Shown: positions 1-11,600 of the stretch, one piece after another
How positions within the stretch are numbered: the stretch's first letter is position 1
Layout of the letters: every line of letters starts with the position of its first letter
NCBI GenBank assembly: GCA_037179335.1
Contig: JAKZHN010000026.1
Span: 248,001-312,000 of the forward strand
Reading direction: 5' to 3'
Source of the DNA: Cyclaneusma minus
Taxonomy: Eukaryota > Ascomycota > Leotiomycetes > Marthamycetales > Marthamycetaceae
DNA length: 64,000 bases
Made by a program: the position numbers and the translations under genes
Notes under the pieces: model-generated
The model's database searches: none
What the model was told of the DNA's origin: nothing
What the model saw: only the letters and a program-made list of their open reading frames with translations

Positions 1-383
1 TGAAAGGCAATCGGCTGGGTGCGCTGGATCTTCAGAACATAGTTGTGGACGAGGGGTCCCACTGGGCGGGTGGAAGGATTGCGCGTGGGATGGCGGCGAG
101 AAAGTGGTTCGCACCGTTCGTCGTTTCACTATGTCCTTTCAACCTTTGAAAGCTCGACTTGGAGCTGCCCGTATGAAATTCAAAGTCACCGCGTTGGCGC
201 TAGCCTGGCTGCACTAGCGCAAGGCTCCGCCGGTCCGTGCACCGCTAAGGCAATGCCAGCCTGACACGAAACCGAGCTTGAGATGTTGCAGTGTCTACAC
301 ATATACTTCGACCTCTGAACCCTCCCAAGTCTTGGACAAACAGGCCTTCTACTCCGAACCAATCCCATCTTCACGCCTTCGCC

Positions 384-1292
384 ATGTCCTCATTTCTCGA
401 GAAATCGCAGCAGGCCTTCAAAAGCGGTGCCAGCGCGGCCGCCGCGAAAGTGTCTAACAAGCGCTCCTTCACCCAGAAGAGCTCGTCGCAACCAGTCGCT
501 GCCCCGTCTCCCGCTCCATCCAACGCTTCCAATGCCTCGAAAGGCGACGACAACAATCAGAAGCGGAAGAGAGAAGTGCCGGAGACTCCCTACTCGCAAC
601 CTGAAGAGACCGGCCGCGGACTTCACATCGTGACTAACGTCACTTACGCGGTCGACTGGTTGAAGACGAAGGACGTGCCGCAGACCTTTCAAGACATCAC
701 TGGTTATTTGGGCAAGCCCCAAAACGGCCATGAGGCGAAGACTCTGGCAGGAATACTCAGGCGACATGAACGTGTGCAATTCATTCCGGATGGCAACTCG
801 CAAGAGTGGGACTCGGGCACATTTAAGCATCGACCTATCATTCCAGTTCGCAAGGACGAAGAGCTACTGGCCTACCTACAGAACAGGGTCGATGCTCAGG
901 GTCTATCTGTCAAGGACCTGAAGGATGGCTGGGAAGATTGTGAGGCCGGGATCAGTCGGCTCGAAGCCCAGCACAAAGTACTGGTCACTCGAACAAAGAA
1001 GGACAATCACGCGCGCATGGTCTGGCTTGACGATCCCAGCCTCTACCACGCAGTCGATCCCGAGTTCCAAGGCATGTGGGCCAAGGTCAACCAAGAGCTC
1101 CCGAACGAGGATGATCTGGTGCGGAAGCTGTTGGAAGCTGGACAGAAGCCTGCAAGTGAGGATCCAAGCAAACGACTTAAGGCGGCCCCGAAGACAAAGG
1201 AGAAGAAGAAGAAGGCTCCAAGGAAGGGTGGCAGAATGACGAATACACACATGCAGCACCTGCTCAAGGACTACTCTCATACAAAACGCTGA
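384..1292 (+). CDS. TFA2: Transcription initiation factor IIE, beta subunit
   Basis: Single-exon gene of 302 aa. TFIIE beta pairs with TFIIE alpha to recruit and regulate TFIIH at RNA polymerase II promoters in the nucleus. Residues 1-70 are a low-complexity Ser/Ala/Pro region. A winged-helix core begins near residue 77 (GLHIVTNVTYAVDWLK) and includes the FQDITGYLG segment, typical of the TFIIE beta core domain. A second globular part follows, with RRHERVQFIPDG and then MVWLDDPSLYH. The C terminus is strongly basic (KEKKKKAPRKGGR) and ends LLKDYSHTKR, as in fungal homologues. The frame stays open upstream, but only a GTG lies there. The ATG at 384 (MSSFLEKSQQAFKSG) is the first good start. 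Assignment is by recalled family resemblance. Confidence 0.87.
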   Translation: MSSFLEKSQQAFKSGASAAAAKVSNKRSFTQKSSSQPVAAPSPAPSNASNASKGDDNNQKRKREVPETPYSQPEETGRGLHIVTNVTYAVDWLKTKDVPQTFQDITGYLGKPQNGHEAKTLAGILRRHERVQFIPDGNSQEWDSGTFKHRPIIPVRKDEELLAYLQNRVDAQGLSVKDLKDGWEDCEAGISRLEAQHKVLVTRTKKDNHARMVWLDDPSLYHAVDPEFQGMWAKVNQELPNEDDLVRKLLEAGQKPASEDPSKRLKAAPKTKEKKKKAPRKGGRMTNTHMQHLLKDYSHTKR

Positions 1293-1945
1293 GCGTCGGC
1301 GCTTGCGGTTTGGGATCGGATGGCTATGCTCTTCCCGGCGTTCATGGATCATGGAAACAGGCGGCAGCTCGGAGGGGTTATGCATCTACACAGCTATTAA
1401 AACGGGCATTAGCGTTGGCGTCTGGAGTTCATGCGGATCGGCCTGGGGGGTTTCCTGGCTCAATCGGCCTCTACGAGCGTGATGGCTTGGCCAGTTGAAC
1501 CTGGAATGGTTCTGCATAATAGCATGAGATTCAATGCTTCTGAATCCATCTTGTTGGTAAGCCAGTTTGAACCTCGTGCGTGACGGTGTGAAGCTTCCCT
1601 TGCAGTGAAGCCGATTCCGAGCACTGCCCGCTCGTCCGTATGGCGATCTATATTCGCCCTGCCATTCTTACCGCGAAGGATTGGCTTGGCAGGCGATCGT
1701 CTAGGCAGCTGTATTCTTTCCCACGGAATTGGTAAAGCCCAAAAGATTATGGACCTCGACCGTAAGAGTAAGGTATTGTTATTCTTATGTTGACGATAGA
1801 AGGTGAGCCACTTTTCGACACGCGAGACATACATGTCTATTCGTACACTTAAAAGAGTCTAATCCCCAAAAACTCAAAACAGGACTTCTCGTTTATCCAA
1901 AATTCCCCATTTCATTATCAGATTCTCGGATCATCAGCTAGCACA
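1293..1945. other. Intergenic, 3' of TFIIE beta
   Basis: About 650 bp without a supportable gene. It should hold the 3' UTR of TFIIE beta and the promoter of the next small gene. Short ORFs on both strands look like chance. Confidence 0.5.
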
Positions 1946-2546
1946 ATGAGTTCTCCAACAGCCCAGTATACGGCTCTCCCCCACCTCTCCGTCTCAACTG
2001 ACGGTGCCCACTCCCCTTACGTCGTTAGATCCATCAGAAACTCAATGTTTAAGAGGTCCTTTACCCTCTCGCTCGTCACCCTCTCACTCTCCTTCCGCAC
2101 CATCTCTCTCTTCTTCTGGTATACAATCGCGCTGCCCATCCTCTGCAAAGCATCGCACGGCCAAGCGGGCATGGCCATCGCCTTCATCAGTCTTTCCATG
2201 TTCACTCACCTCCTCACCATCCTCTTCCATATCCTCTCCTACTTCGTCCGCGTCCGCATCGAGCTGCGCTCCTGCTCTCAACCATCTTGGGACGGTGGGT
2301 GGATTCAGCAATTTGGGTAACAAAGGATGCGGACTGAAAATCAAGCAGGCGTTAATGGTGGCGAAGGCGGGCTGGGAACTGTTGCTATTTTCCCTGGTGG
2401 TGGTGGGGTTTGTGAGTGTTATGCAGCATGATAGGAAATTGGGAGAACCCGAATGTGTGGCAGTTCTTGTGCTTGGGTCATTCGGATACCGAGTTTCTCT
2501 GATTGATTATCGCCCGTCAATGCCGGCCTTAGGAGTTGTTGGTTGA
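1946..2546 (+). CDS. Hypothetical small multi-span membrane protein, exon structure unresolved
   Basis: I do not recognise this gene. From the ATG at 1946 (context CACAATG) a frame of 124 codons contains two strongly hydrophobic spans: roughly residues 40-68 (SLVTLSLSFRTISLFFWYTI and on) and 73-100 (GMAIAFISLSMFTHLLTILF and on). It stops at 2318-2320, just past possible donors at 2295 (GTGGGT) and 2317 (GTAACA). A different frame then gives a third hydrophobic segment at 2349-2430 (GWELLLFSLVVVGFVSVM), ending at 2546. A third stretch at 2595-2720 may add more. No intron I can draw joins the first two frames cleanly: the good acceptor at 2348 gives 54 nt from 2295, which does not shift frame. 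Either I missed the splice or the gene is decaying. Confidence 0.35.
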
Positions 2547-4015
2547 CGAGTTACTTTTTGCTGATTGGTGTGTGGCGGAGTAGGACTACGCAGGTACTTG
2601 CTGCCTTGACGATGTTCTCGACCGGCGCGGCTATCAAGTATATTGTTAAAGAGCAGCTTGTGACCCTGGGTGGTGAAGGCGGCCGAGAGGAGACCGAGCC
2701 TATGGTTGGTGAGGCTCGAGGTGGGCGTCGAAAGTGGGTAAAGGCTTCCTTGATAGCCAGGCAGGATGTTTGTTGGCAATGCTCAGGAAGTGGCCGCCAA
2801 AATTGCCCAAACGCCTATTTGATGTCAGATAGATGGTCGGTTGTGGTCCAGGGGATCAGGATTGGTGGAAGATATAGCGCCAAGGTTTGGGCCCCTTGCT
2901 GCTTCGGTCCTGTCTTTGGCACTCGTGGCTTGTAATGTCTTTTGAGTCATTGAATTCTTTCTTTTCGTAGCACAGTGACCACACCTAGACACGTAGTCTG
3001 CTCGGATCTTCTAGTCATGCTGTTTGCAATTGTATGCAGTTTACTTAGTTTGCACTGCGTCTCCCAACTGCTTGGCCGTTTTATGTTATCTGAAGCCTGC
3101 GGTTTCTTGGAGTCGTGGAACATCTGGAGCAGAAAATGAGAGCGGAGCTGTGACTACCTATGTTAGTGTTAAGATCCTCCATCATTTATAATATTTGCAT
3201 CTTTTGAACGCTACTGTAAGGTACAAGGCTGAGAGATGAAGACTGTAACCGTGCGTCCCCCACCTCCTTCGGAGGTGGGCGTCAGCAAACTCGGCCAGGC
3301 CCGTGCCCCTAGGAATTGGATTCAGGCATGGAAGTTTTTCCTAGAAGATTTTCAGGCATCCTCGGGATTTGGTAGAAAGCACGGGCCTGGCCGAGTCTGC
3401 TGGCTGCCCGGCCGAGTTTGCTGACGCCCACCTCCGAAGGAGGTGGGGGACGCACGGTTAGCGTCGAGATCGACGAGGTGGAAGGCTATGTAAATTGGTG
3501 CGACACTGACACTGACATGGCGCCTGTTTGCATGGTGCCCGAGCTTCAATTCTTCCCGTTTGTTTGAAGACTCCAAACATGCGATGGTTTCAAGTTCTGC
3601 TCGACGAGCAAATATTATATGCTCCCACAGGTTGTTGCTACTTGTGCTTGCATTGCATCACAGGCTGCGGCTGCCTCCCATTTTACCTTTCTTATCCAAT
3701 CAGAGCACTGCGATTCCGCCTGGGTGGCCCAAAGCAGCTAGCGAATATGATCATCGTGGCTGTGTTAAACAGTTGCATATCCGTCGGCGCTTCAACCAAC
3801 CTCTACAAAACATACGTATCCAGCACCCACCCGGCCACCACATTTTTCTCGGAAGGCTGTCGTTATCTGACTCTCAGCTGGCCACTGCACCCTGGATGAG
3901 ATCAACGACGCCATCAAAGCTTGTGCTGTGAACGGAGGCTCAGCAATTGTCCTTTGTCCCAAAGCCGCAAGCAGCAGTCATTGTTCGTCATTGCTAATAA
4001 GCTGGCGGCTGAGGC
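2547..4015. other. Gene-poor spacer carrying a MITE
   Basis: No convincing gene. It contains the TA-flanked inverted-repeat element at 3248-3458. The 3.5-4.0 kb part is probably the promoter and leader of the adenosine deaminase gene. Confidence 0.45.
3248..3458. mobile_element. MITE, Tc1/mariner-like (TA target site), 211 bp
   Basis: The two ends are inverted copies. Starting inward from the flanking TA at 3246-3247 and at 3459-3460, both read ACCGTGCGTCCCCCACCTCC and stay identical for 49 bases. After that the right arm has an extra 21 bases that partly duplicate the AGCA(A)ACTCGGCC motif, and then similarity resumes (AGGCCCGTGC). Inside each arm is a perfect hairpin, CCCACCTCC-TTC-GGAGGTGGG, followed by CGTCAGCAAACT. 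There is no coding capacity. TA flanks plus TIRs are the hallmark of Tc1/mariner-type elements. Identical arms suggest a recent insertion. The parent transposase is not in this window. Confidence 0.8.
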
Positions 4016-5932
4016 ATGGGAGCCTGCTGCTCAGCCTTGGGAGTCAGAGACAGAGCTGCACAGAACTTCGCTCTTGAGGCTCACGAACCTCAACCTTCAA
4101 CAAGGCCTTCAAATTGGGCTTTTTCGGAAAAGATCACTCGACAGAAGTCGCGGGCCATGGAAGCTTACTCTGTGGATGCATACAACAAAAGACGCGAAGC
4201 GCTCCTGCGGAAAGAGAAGGGCTACGGCTTCGAGATCCGGGCCGTTCAGGGTGCTACCGAAGTAGAGAGGACGGCGAACGCGATCGTCGAGAGACTGCGG
4301 AGATCTGATGAGCTTGATGTCTACGGCAAGAAGACTGACAAGACTGGCCGGAAACGGGCGCCAGCTGACCACTTTTTGGGAAACGTCGAGCTAATCAACC
4401 AAACCGAGCTCTTCAGAGTGGCTCAGAAAATGCCCAAAGGAGCTCACCTCCATTGCCATTTCAACGCTTGTCTTCCTCCCGACTTCCTTGTCCGCGAGGC
4501 AAGGGGAAGAGAACATATGTATATCAAAAGTTCCATCCCATTAATCTCAGACCCGGCATACCAAGAAGCCGAGATACAGTTCCAGATATTACTACACACC
4601 AACGAGGACCAGCAAAGGGCTATTGAGAATTCCCCTAACGTCAACATTTTTGATGCATCATACGAGAAAGACAGCTGGATGTCATACCCAGCATTTTGTG
4701 AGAGATTCCCGGGGGGCTACAGTAAAACTGAGGAGTGGCTCGTTTCAAGGATGCTTTTGACGGAGGAGGAGATTCACAGCATGAATCAGACGGGATTTGG
4801 GTGAGTCGTCATTGCCGCGTACTTGATCTATTTGGTATTGATTGTTTTAGCTGTTGGGCCAGATTCAACATCCTCACGCGTATGATGAAAGGTCTTTTCG
4901 GATACGAAACCGCCTTCAGAAAGTACACCAAGCAATGCATTCAAAGCTTCATTGAGGATGGCATACAATATGCTGAAGTACGCCCAAACTTTCCCAGTAA
5001 TTTTCTGGCCAAGGACGATGGCAGCGGCACCATTGACAACACAGGCTTGCTACATATCATCGCAGACGAGGTTGATAAGGCGAAGAAAGACAATCCGTTC
5101 TTTGGCGGCCTCAAAGTTATTTACTGTTGCCCTCGGTCTTTCTTGAACGAGAGAGTGGAGACAGCTCTTAACGAGTGCATCGAATTGAAAACCAAGTTTC
5201 CGGAACTGCTATGTGGTAAGATATGAACACCTATTTTGATCGTGCCAGAAGATAACACAAGTCCAGGGTTTGACCTCGTAGGCGCAGAAGACGCAGGCCG
5301 TCCCTTGAAAGACTTCACCAAGGAGCTCCTGGAGTTCCGTCAGAAGTGCGACCATGGCAAGTTAGATATTCCATTTCTTTTCCACGCCGGGGAGACGCTT
5401 TCGACGGGAGGCGATACCGATGAGAATCTCTTTGACGCTATTTTGCTGAAAGCCAAGAGAATCGGTCACGGATTTGCCTTACCAAAACATCCTCTGGCTC
5501 TGGAAATGATAAAGGAACAGAATATCGCCATAGAGACATGCCCCATATCCAATGAAATATTGCATTTGTGTCCTACCATAGAGGGGCATTCATTGCCAAT
5601 ACTTCTGGCAAACAACGTCCACTGCACTGTCAACAGTGACAATGGAACTTATTACAGGTGAGTCACAAGAATATCCAGAGGCTGCTTGCAAATGCTGATT
5701 CATCAGGTCGACTCTGTCGCATGATTTCTATCAAGTCATGATCGGCTCCAAATCGATGTCTCTCCACGGATGGCGAGTTCTGGCAGAATGGAGTCTAGAG
5801 CATAGCATCATGTCAGACAAGGAAAGGAAAACCATCATGGCGGCCTGGAAGCGGAATTGGAACGACTTTTGCGAATGGATCGTCGCGGAATATTCTGGCA
5901 AATACGATGATATCGAAATGCAAACTGAGTAG
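4016..5932 (+). CDS. Adenosine deaminase, ADGF/CECR1-like
   Basis: Four exons: 4016-4800, 4851-5215, 5267-5657 and 5707-5932 (introns 50, 51 and 49 nt), giving 588 aa. The enzyme hydrolytically deaminates adenosine to inosine in purine salvage. Visible active-site motifs are the HxH zinc pair in KGAHLHCHFNACLP, the HAGET motif with the zinc-ligand His and catalytic Glu, the IGHGFALPKHP motif, and the late acidic motif NSDNGTYYR (the classical enzyme has S/T-D-D). The start at 4016 is an ATG reading MGACCSA, a myristoylation/palmitoylation-type N terminus with no signal peptide, unlike secreted ADGFs. The intron 2 acceptor at 5266 was chosen because it yields LLCGFDLVGAED and a normal intron length. 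The acceptor at 5248 would leave a 33 nt intron. Confidence 0.9.
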
Positions 5933-7230
5933 GGACCATGACACACGCAACGCGTGCTTTGTCTGCCGGATCGACTCCTACAGCTCCAGCTTCTGCAACA
6001 ACTAGACTGGTCGCGATTATCATTCGGTGGTCCATGATTCGGGAATCCACTGCAGAGCTTAGATAAGGTTGAATTAAGGCTCTCAGGTTCGCCAGGGAGA
6101 AAGGTCTTGGAATGGCAGCAAAGAGCTGATGAAAGTTTTGTGGTGAGAGGAGCGCCGGGGATGCCGACTTTTTACGAAATAAGGAAGCAGAATTTTTCAG
6201 GAAGACGCTTCTCTGTGCCCCATGTTCTTTAGACGGATCAAGAGAGACAACCTCGCTTCTGGCGTCTGGCGCTGGAATGAAGCTGACTTGCGAGGATGAG
6301 CTCCGAGACTTTAGGTTTGGGACAGAGGATAGATATGATGGCTGTCGATGGAACGTGATACCACCTATGAACCTGAGCATTTGCATTTCGCAAGGGGTTT
6401 CTTTGCTCAAGCTGCTATTCTCAGCAATGCAGGTCATGGCGATCTTGAACAACGCTATATGAACATAGGACGAGCATCATTGAACAGTCAACAATTCTTC
6501 TACACACATTGGACCCGTCACCCTTTAAGTATTCAAGTGATCAGGAAATACTCCCAACAATCGAGAACATTCTGAGAATCTGAGTGACTAGGAATATTCC
6601 GAATAACTACGAATATTCTGACTTCTGAGTAACTAGGGTCTAGGTCCTAGGAATATCCGGAAAAATCAGAACATCTCCAGTTATTGGAATACCCTTTAGT
6701 CTTGGCTGAGCACACAAGAATTGTCACCACATTGAACCCACAATTGAAGTCCCCGACCATCCCTGTTCCTGATCACGACGCTCGACCCGCCGGCTGGCTT
6801 TGTCACATATTTGAAGATGGCGCCAAGACATCTGGTCTATGTTTCGCCAACATATGTGACATCCACGAGGGAGCTAAACGCGGCCCGTCCCAGCGACATA
6901 ATTCTTTATGGCACGAACTTGAAGTTGCAGGAGCAAGACACCTCAATAACGCACAGCCGTCAGCTGAAATCGACCTGAATTCGAGCGCGAGCTGTGAGAC
7001 TTTGAGTCCAGATCACGCCCGCACGGCTAAACTGGTGGCAGAGTGCCAAGCCTCTCTGTATCCACAAATGCAAATGGATCAACGCCTCCACATAGTCCCT
7101 TTGCCGCCCCCACGTTATGTTGGTATCAATGTCGGCGACATCCTGACGTCAGTCTTGGCAAGTACCAGCAGTGGTCTTCAGGTAGGTCCCGCGCGCCTGC
7201 TTTCTTTTGTCGCTCTCTTCCTCTAGGCTC

Positions 7231-7261
<31 letters not shown>

Positions 7262-7294
7262 GCAAAGCTCGTTTGCGCGGCAGCACCAATCCAA
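5933..7294. other. Intergenic region with an AATATTCC-rich repeat
   Basis: No supported gene. A 205-codon minus-strand ORF overlaps the deaminase 3' end but resembles nothing I know. The 6540-6690 part carries the dispersed repeat listed separately. A C/T-rich tract of TCTCTCTGTC repeats at 7230-7262 lies just upstream of the next gene. Confidence 0.45.
6540..6690. repeat. AT-rich repeat with GGAATATTCC units (copy 1)
   Basis: Degenerate tandem units built around GAGTGACTAGGAATATTCCG and CTAGGAATATCCGG. The same unit style recurs at 9246-9390 and inside the inverted-repeat element at 58174-58356. It is non-coding and probably a relic of a short non-autonomous element. Confidence 0.5.
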
Positions 7295-8665
7295 ATGGCG
7301 GCGAACTGGTTTCCCTCAGGCAGACTGGAGGAGAGGGGATGGCGACTCGACATCGTCTCGCTGCTCGCTGTCATCGGCGAATCTGCCATGGCAGAACACT
7401 CGCAGGTCATGACGGCTTCCCGGCTGGGCATGCTTCCGCGAATCATCCCAGCCCCGCAAGCTCTCCTCAAGCCCTCTCGGCCAACCCGGATGCCACAGCT
7501 CAATGCTGCCGTCGTCGGAGTACACAACGGCACATATCTGAGCTCGCTCAACTACTTTCCGAACATCATTCACCCAATAGAGAGCCTTCCGCCCTTTGCC
7601 CTCAGAGTCTACGAGATCAAGCACAACAAGGAGAAGACTGCTCCCCTGACCGACAGACCTGCGCATTCGGCAAAAGCTTCGGGCTCAGATCCCGAGGCAC
7701 AGTCACACCCGTCTCCAACCCTTAGGAAACGACGGACGGGGACATTTGCTGCTATCACTCACAACTACGACCCCGAGAAACCGGCACCGCACGTGCCAGC
7801 TAGCTTATGGTCCCCTCTGAACATGCTTTCCGTCGGCTCCTTCCTCCTCACCATCGGAATCATCGTCTGGGCTATCCTGATTCAAGATGGCGTGGCCGTC
7901 ATAGCCGTCGTTACCATATCACTGGCATCATCGGTCGTGGGATATGCTTCCTGGTGGTCTCCCAAGCTCACGACTCGTTTAGCTAAAGCATCCGTCCCAG
8001 ATGGAGATGTGGTCATCCGAACGAGAGAGGGTGCGTTCATTGTTGTAAAATGCAAAGAGGATGTTGCAAGAGAGCTCTATACTGGGACCGAGGAGTGCGA
8101 GTACAAAGTCGGCACCAAGGTGTATCAAGCTTTGGTCGGTTTTGGCACATTTCTTCTCATGGTGTCTGTGGTTCTATTGGCGAATTGCAACTGGACCATG
8201 CAAGTTGTAATTGGAGTCGCATACATCTTGTTAAATGGGCTTTTTTGGGCGGCAGCATTGGCACCGAAGAATTGGTTCTGGGATTTGGATCTTTACGACA
8301 TCAAGGATGTCACCAGCCGGTACTTCCCAATCGCCGAGCTGAAAACCGACAATCTGGATGCTCCCGAATGCGATCCGAGTTTTACAAGGACGCTATGGTA
8401 TGCAATTCACGCAACAAAGTCGACGGGTTGGGTAGACAAGAGTGGCGCCGCACCGAAAACCAAAGAGTGGAAGACGTGGCTGCGCCAGGCCGAGGAAAAC
8501 AAAAACGACGCAAAGTGGAAAGCAGTCAGTGCCAAAGATGAAATCCTCGGTACCGACAACGACGTGGATTCGGGAGACAGGAGCCCCGTTGTGGCTGAGA
8601 AAATCATGGATCCTGGAGCGCAAATAGCACCAGCGCGGCTCATCCCTCTCAACGAAAGGAAGTAG
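7295..8665 (+). CDS. Uncharacterised fungal four-TM membrane protein
   Basis: Single exon of 456 aa from the ATG at 7295 (MAANWFPSGRLEERGW). Upstream in-frame sequence is repetitive, so I chose this ATG. Four hydrophobic spans are visible in two pairs. The first pair, near residues 175-220, includes MLSVGSFLLTIGIIVWAI and VAVIAVVTISLASSVVGYAS. The second pair, near 280-330, includes ALVGFGTFLLMVSVVLLANC and MQVVIGVAYILLNGLFWAAA. Between the pairs is a hydrophilic loop with EGAFIVVKCKEDVARELYTG, where the CKEDVARELYTGTEECEY stretch looks conserved. A long soluble C-terminal tail includes FPIAELKTDNLDAP. It resembles a family of fungal membrane proteins of unknown function. No enzyme motif is visible. 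Confidence 0.75.
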   Translation: MAANWFPSGRLEERGWRLDIVSLLAVIGESAMAEHSQVMTASRLGMLPRIIPAPQALLKPSRPTRMPQLNAAVVGVHNGTYLSSLNYFPNIIHPIESLPPFALRVYEIKHNKEKTAPLTDRPAHSAKASGSDPEAQSHPSPTLRKRRTGTFAAITHNYDPEKPAPHVPASLWSPLNMLSVGSFLLTIGIIVWAILIQDGVAVIAVVTISLASSVVGYASWWSPKLTTRLAKASVPDGDVVIRTREGAFIVVKCKEDVARELYTGTEECEYKVGTKVYQALVGFGTFLLMVSVVLLANCNWTMQVVIGVAYILLNGLFWAAALAPKNWFWDLDLYDIKDVTSRYFPIAELKTDNLDAPECDPSFTRTLWYAIHATKSTGWVDKSGAAPKTKEWKTWLRQAEENKNDAKWKAVSAKDEILGTDNDVDSGDRSPVVAEKIMDPGAQIAPARLIPLNERK

Positions 8666-11600
8666 GGAAACTTGCAGTTTGTGCTGAGATTCTGTCATCT
8701 ACTGGTTTATATCGAGTGGCTGATCCTATGACCTATCCGCTTTTCGCGTCTCGTGCTCTGCGGAACATAAATTAGGCAGATGAGTGGTAAAAATTCAGCA
8801 ATAGGGGTCAATAGGGGTCCGGGACTTGAGCAATTTGTGCCGTGTCTACAAGCTTCCATGTAAGTGCTCGAGCCCGGGCGTATTCCTTTTTCATACTCGC
8901 CATTGTTGATGGCTTGAGGCTTCAGACCTTGTCCCTACTGGTCATATCGTTGAGACTCATAGTAGTTCCGATGCACATAGCTTCGCTGAAGCCCGTCTAG
9001 GCACTGGTGGACATGGCCGTGGTACGAGGACGGGAAAGGAGTGGTCGGGTGTCCAGTTCTCGAACAGGGAGATGCTCACAGGATCTGATGAGGATCAGGG
9101 GCTTGCGAAAATGAAGCGGATGCGGTGTTCGACGTTGTAGAGGAGGGGGAGAAGGATCTGGAGGTATTTTACTTAGCGTGAGCTGAGGTACAGTGGGATG
9201 AAAGAAGTCTCGGTACGGCCACAGACTCCGAAGAATCGGGAGCATCCCAAATGATCAGGAATATCCTAGGAATATAACAAATAATTAGAGATACTCGGAA
9301 TTTCTTCTAAGTGATTGGGAATATTCCAAGTGATCGGGAATATGATTGCCTGCTGATCTTAGGCCGTGTCCAGATTCCATGCTTTTTAATTTCACATATC
9401 ACTTGTAGAGGGACGGCAGGAAACTACACCGGGTGGCATCAAGTGGTGAAGAGCCCCGTGCCTGGGACATGAATAGATCCTCCTCCTAACCGATTGAAAG
9501 TCTCCAATTCTGCTGCCAGGTAGAGCTTCAAGCACCACTCGTCATCAGACCAGGTCCTTCCTCCCCTCCTCCCAACACCGAAATATATTCTCGCTTCAAC
9601 CGCCTCCTTAAAGCTGAAGTCTTCTGTCACGAGAGCAGCAACCATCGCCGGCCCGCTTAATAATTAGAACAGCTCTCTTGAGCCACCTTCTCCCATCTCC
9701 GCCAGGTACCAGTTTGTTATTACTTCAAGAATGTGACATCCCTCAACAGATATCCATATAACTAGACCTTTTTTATGTATCCTCACGCCTGAGAATACGA
9801 ATGGAGGACCTGGTCGCATTGAGTTTTTATGCAAGGTGCAATGATAGAAGCTGGAACTCGCATGTGAATTCGCATTTGGCCACGCGGCCACGCGGCCACT
9901 ATGGCACGGAGTTGTGATCTGTGAACATTGATGTACGATACCTGTGGATATGGTATCGCATTTGGCAATATAGAGATTATGGAAATGTCAGATATTTATC
10001 TGCATGTGGAAATCAGAAACTGGAAAGCCTAAACTCTAGAAGACTGGATGGTGGTTTCTGTAGTTTAGAAATTGGAAAAGAGCGATACTGAATATAGCAG
10101 AGCATTAGCAGTCGACCCTGGCATCTTACACCAGTCGCGGACCAGCAAACTATAAGTCCCTTGGTCTTAATGCCCGCATTGATCATCAAATTGTTGTGCG
10201 AGGAGAGTCCATTCATGGTTCGGTGGCAGTGGCGGTCATGATGCTGTTGATAAGTAAGATATCTATGTCTGAAAGTTTGGACCCTTGAGCGCTTGGGCTG
10301 ATGGGCGTATAGGCGTTCAGAGGCTTGTGATCTTGGGCGGCTGTTTGACTCGCGCCGTGTTATGCTTTCGAACTCTACAGGCTCAAGGGCGGGATGGTAG
10401 GGTCGGGACAAAAGTAATGGGTGCTTGTTGGCCTGCCCTATCCAAGGGGACTATGACCAGCCCGCATTGATCGCCAATTTGCCCTGCAGAAACCGTGATT
10501 TCCCACGATGTCTCCTCAGGGCGTTACCGGGCTGACGATCCAACCGACGTCTTCAACACTCGTTACTCCCTAGCCAGTGCTAGCTAGCAGATACCTGCTT
10601 GCTGCCAGCGATCACGGTGAAATATGCTTTATGAAATATGGAACATACCTCAATGCCGGTACGCTCTGTTTCCTAGCTCCACGTTTGAGGCGGGTAGTGC
10701 GTGGTCTTGGGCCAATTTTAGAAACCTTCTGGCAGGCGTATCGCAGCGGCCAGCTACTGTCAGACTTCAGTGCCAAAGTTCGTCATTGAGAATTCAAGAT
10801 GGGAATCTGGGGTAGTATCGCTGTATCGAGCCGGTACTTGAATACCACGTGAGTGCCCACTTTTTGAAAGCTTGATGGTGATGTCAGGCTCGAAAAGGTT
10901 CCAAAAATAATAGAATGGCTGCGAAGATCGTTCTCGGTTTTGCAACGAACAACTTGGGGAAATACAGCAGTGGCTGGAATCCACAACACGATTCGCGGTC
11001 TCACCCCTATCCTGCCGACTCACAAACCACTGCGGCCCATCCGTCATAGGGCTGATGAAAGCTGGGGACAGAAGCCTTAAATGCTTCTAGGGCTTCTAGA
11101 AGCCATGCTCTGCCAGCCACTAGGTGTTAGGCGGTGGCCACATACTGACCGACGCCTAACACGGATGTAGCGGCGATAAATTGCTATGGTGCGACTGTAC
11201 TTCCTACACGAGACAATCCGCGGTCGTCTGAGCAGTGCCGCTCATGGTTGCAGAGTTCAGCATATGCTCTTCGACCCAAGTTGGGCACTTGGTGGATTCG
11301 TGCTTCTGTACATGTACGTATGGAGAGCAGGGGTGACGTCGGGGTATTGGGTCATAATCCGTATCTTGCGCATACTATCGAGGATACTATGTCTGTCGAA
11401 TGGCAGGTGAATCTCCGAGTCGCCGCCTTAAGTGACAGCTCGTCCGCCTTGACAGAGACCGGCCAGCTGCCGCTTGCCACGGCTCAAACAGCGGTAAAGG
11501 GGCAACATAGAAATGCGGCCGGCCCTTGCTCGTGTACTATGTCTACTCTACTACATGTATGTGGCCATGCGACAGCCCTGTGGTATCGACCGTGGCATCC

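Noticed and set aside
5216..5248. 33 nt intron 2 in the adenosine deaminase gene
   Set aside because: Too short for the local intron size; the acceptor at 5266 gives 51 nt and the conserved GFDLVG sequence.
5835..6452. 205-codon minus-strand ORF overlapping the adenosine deaminase 3' end
   Set aside because: No recognisable domain, overlaps a coding exon on the other strand, odd composition.
11124..11162. Inverted repeat GTGTTAGGCG / CGCCTAACAC and a GGCTTCTAGAAGCC palindrome nearby
   Set aside because: Short stems with no other element or gene beside them; likely chance or an isolated protein site without support.
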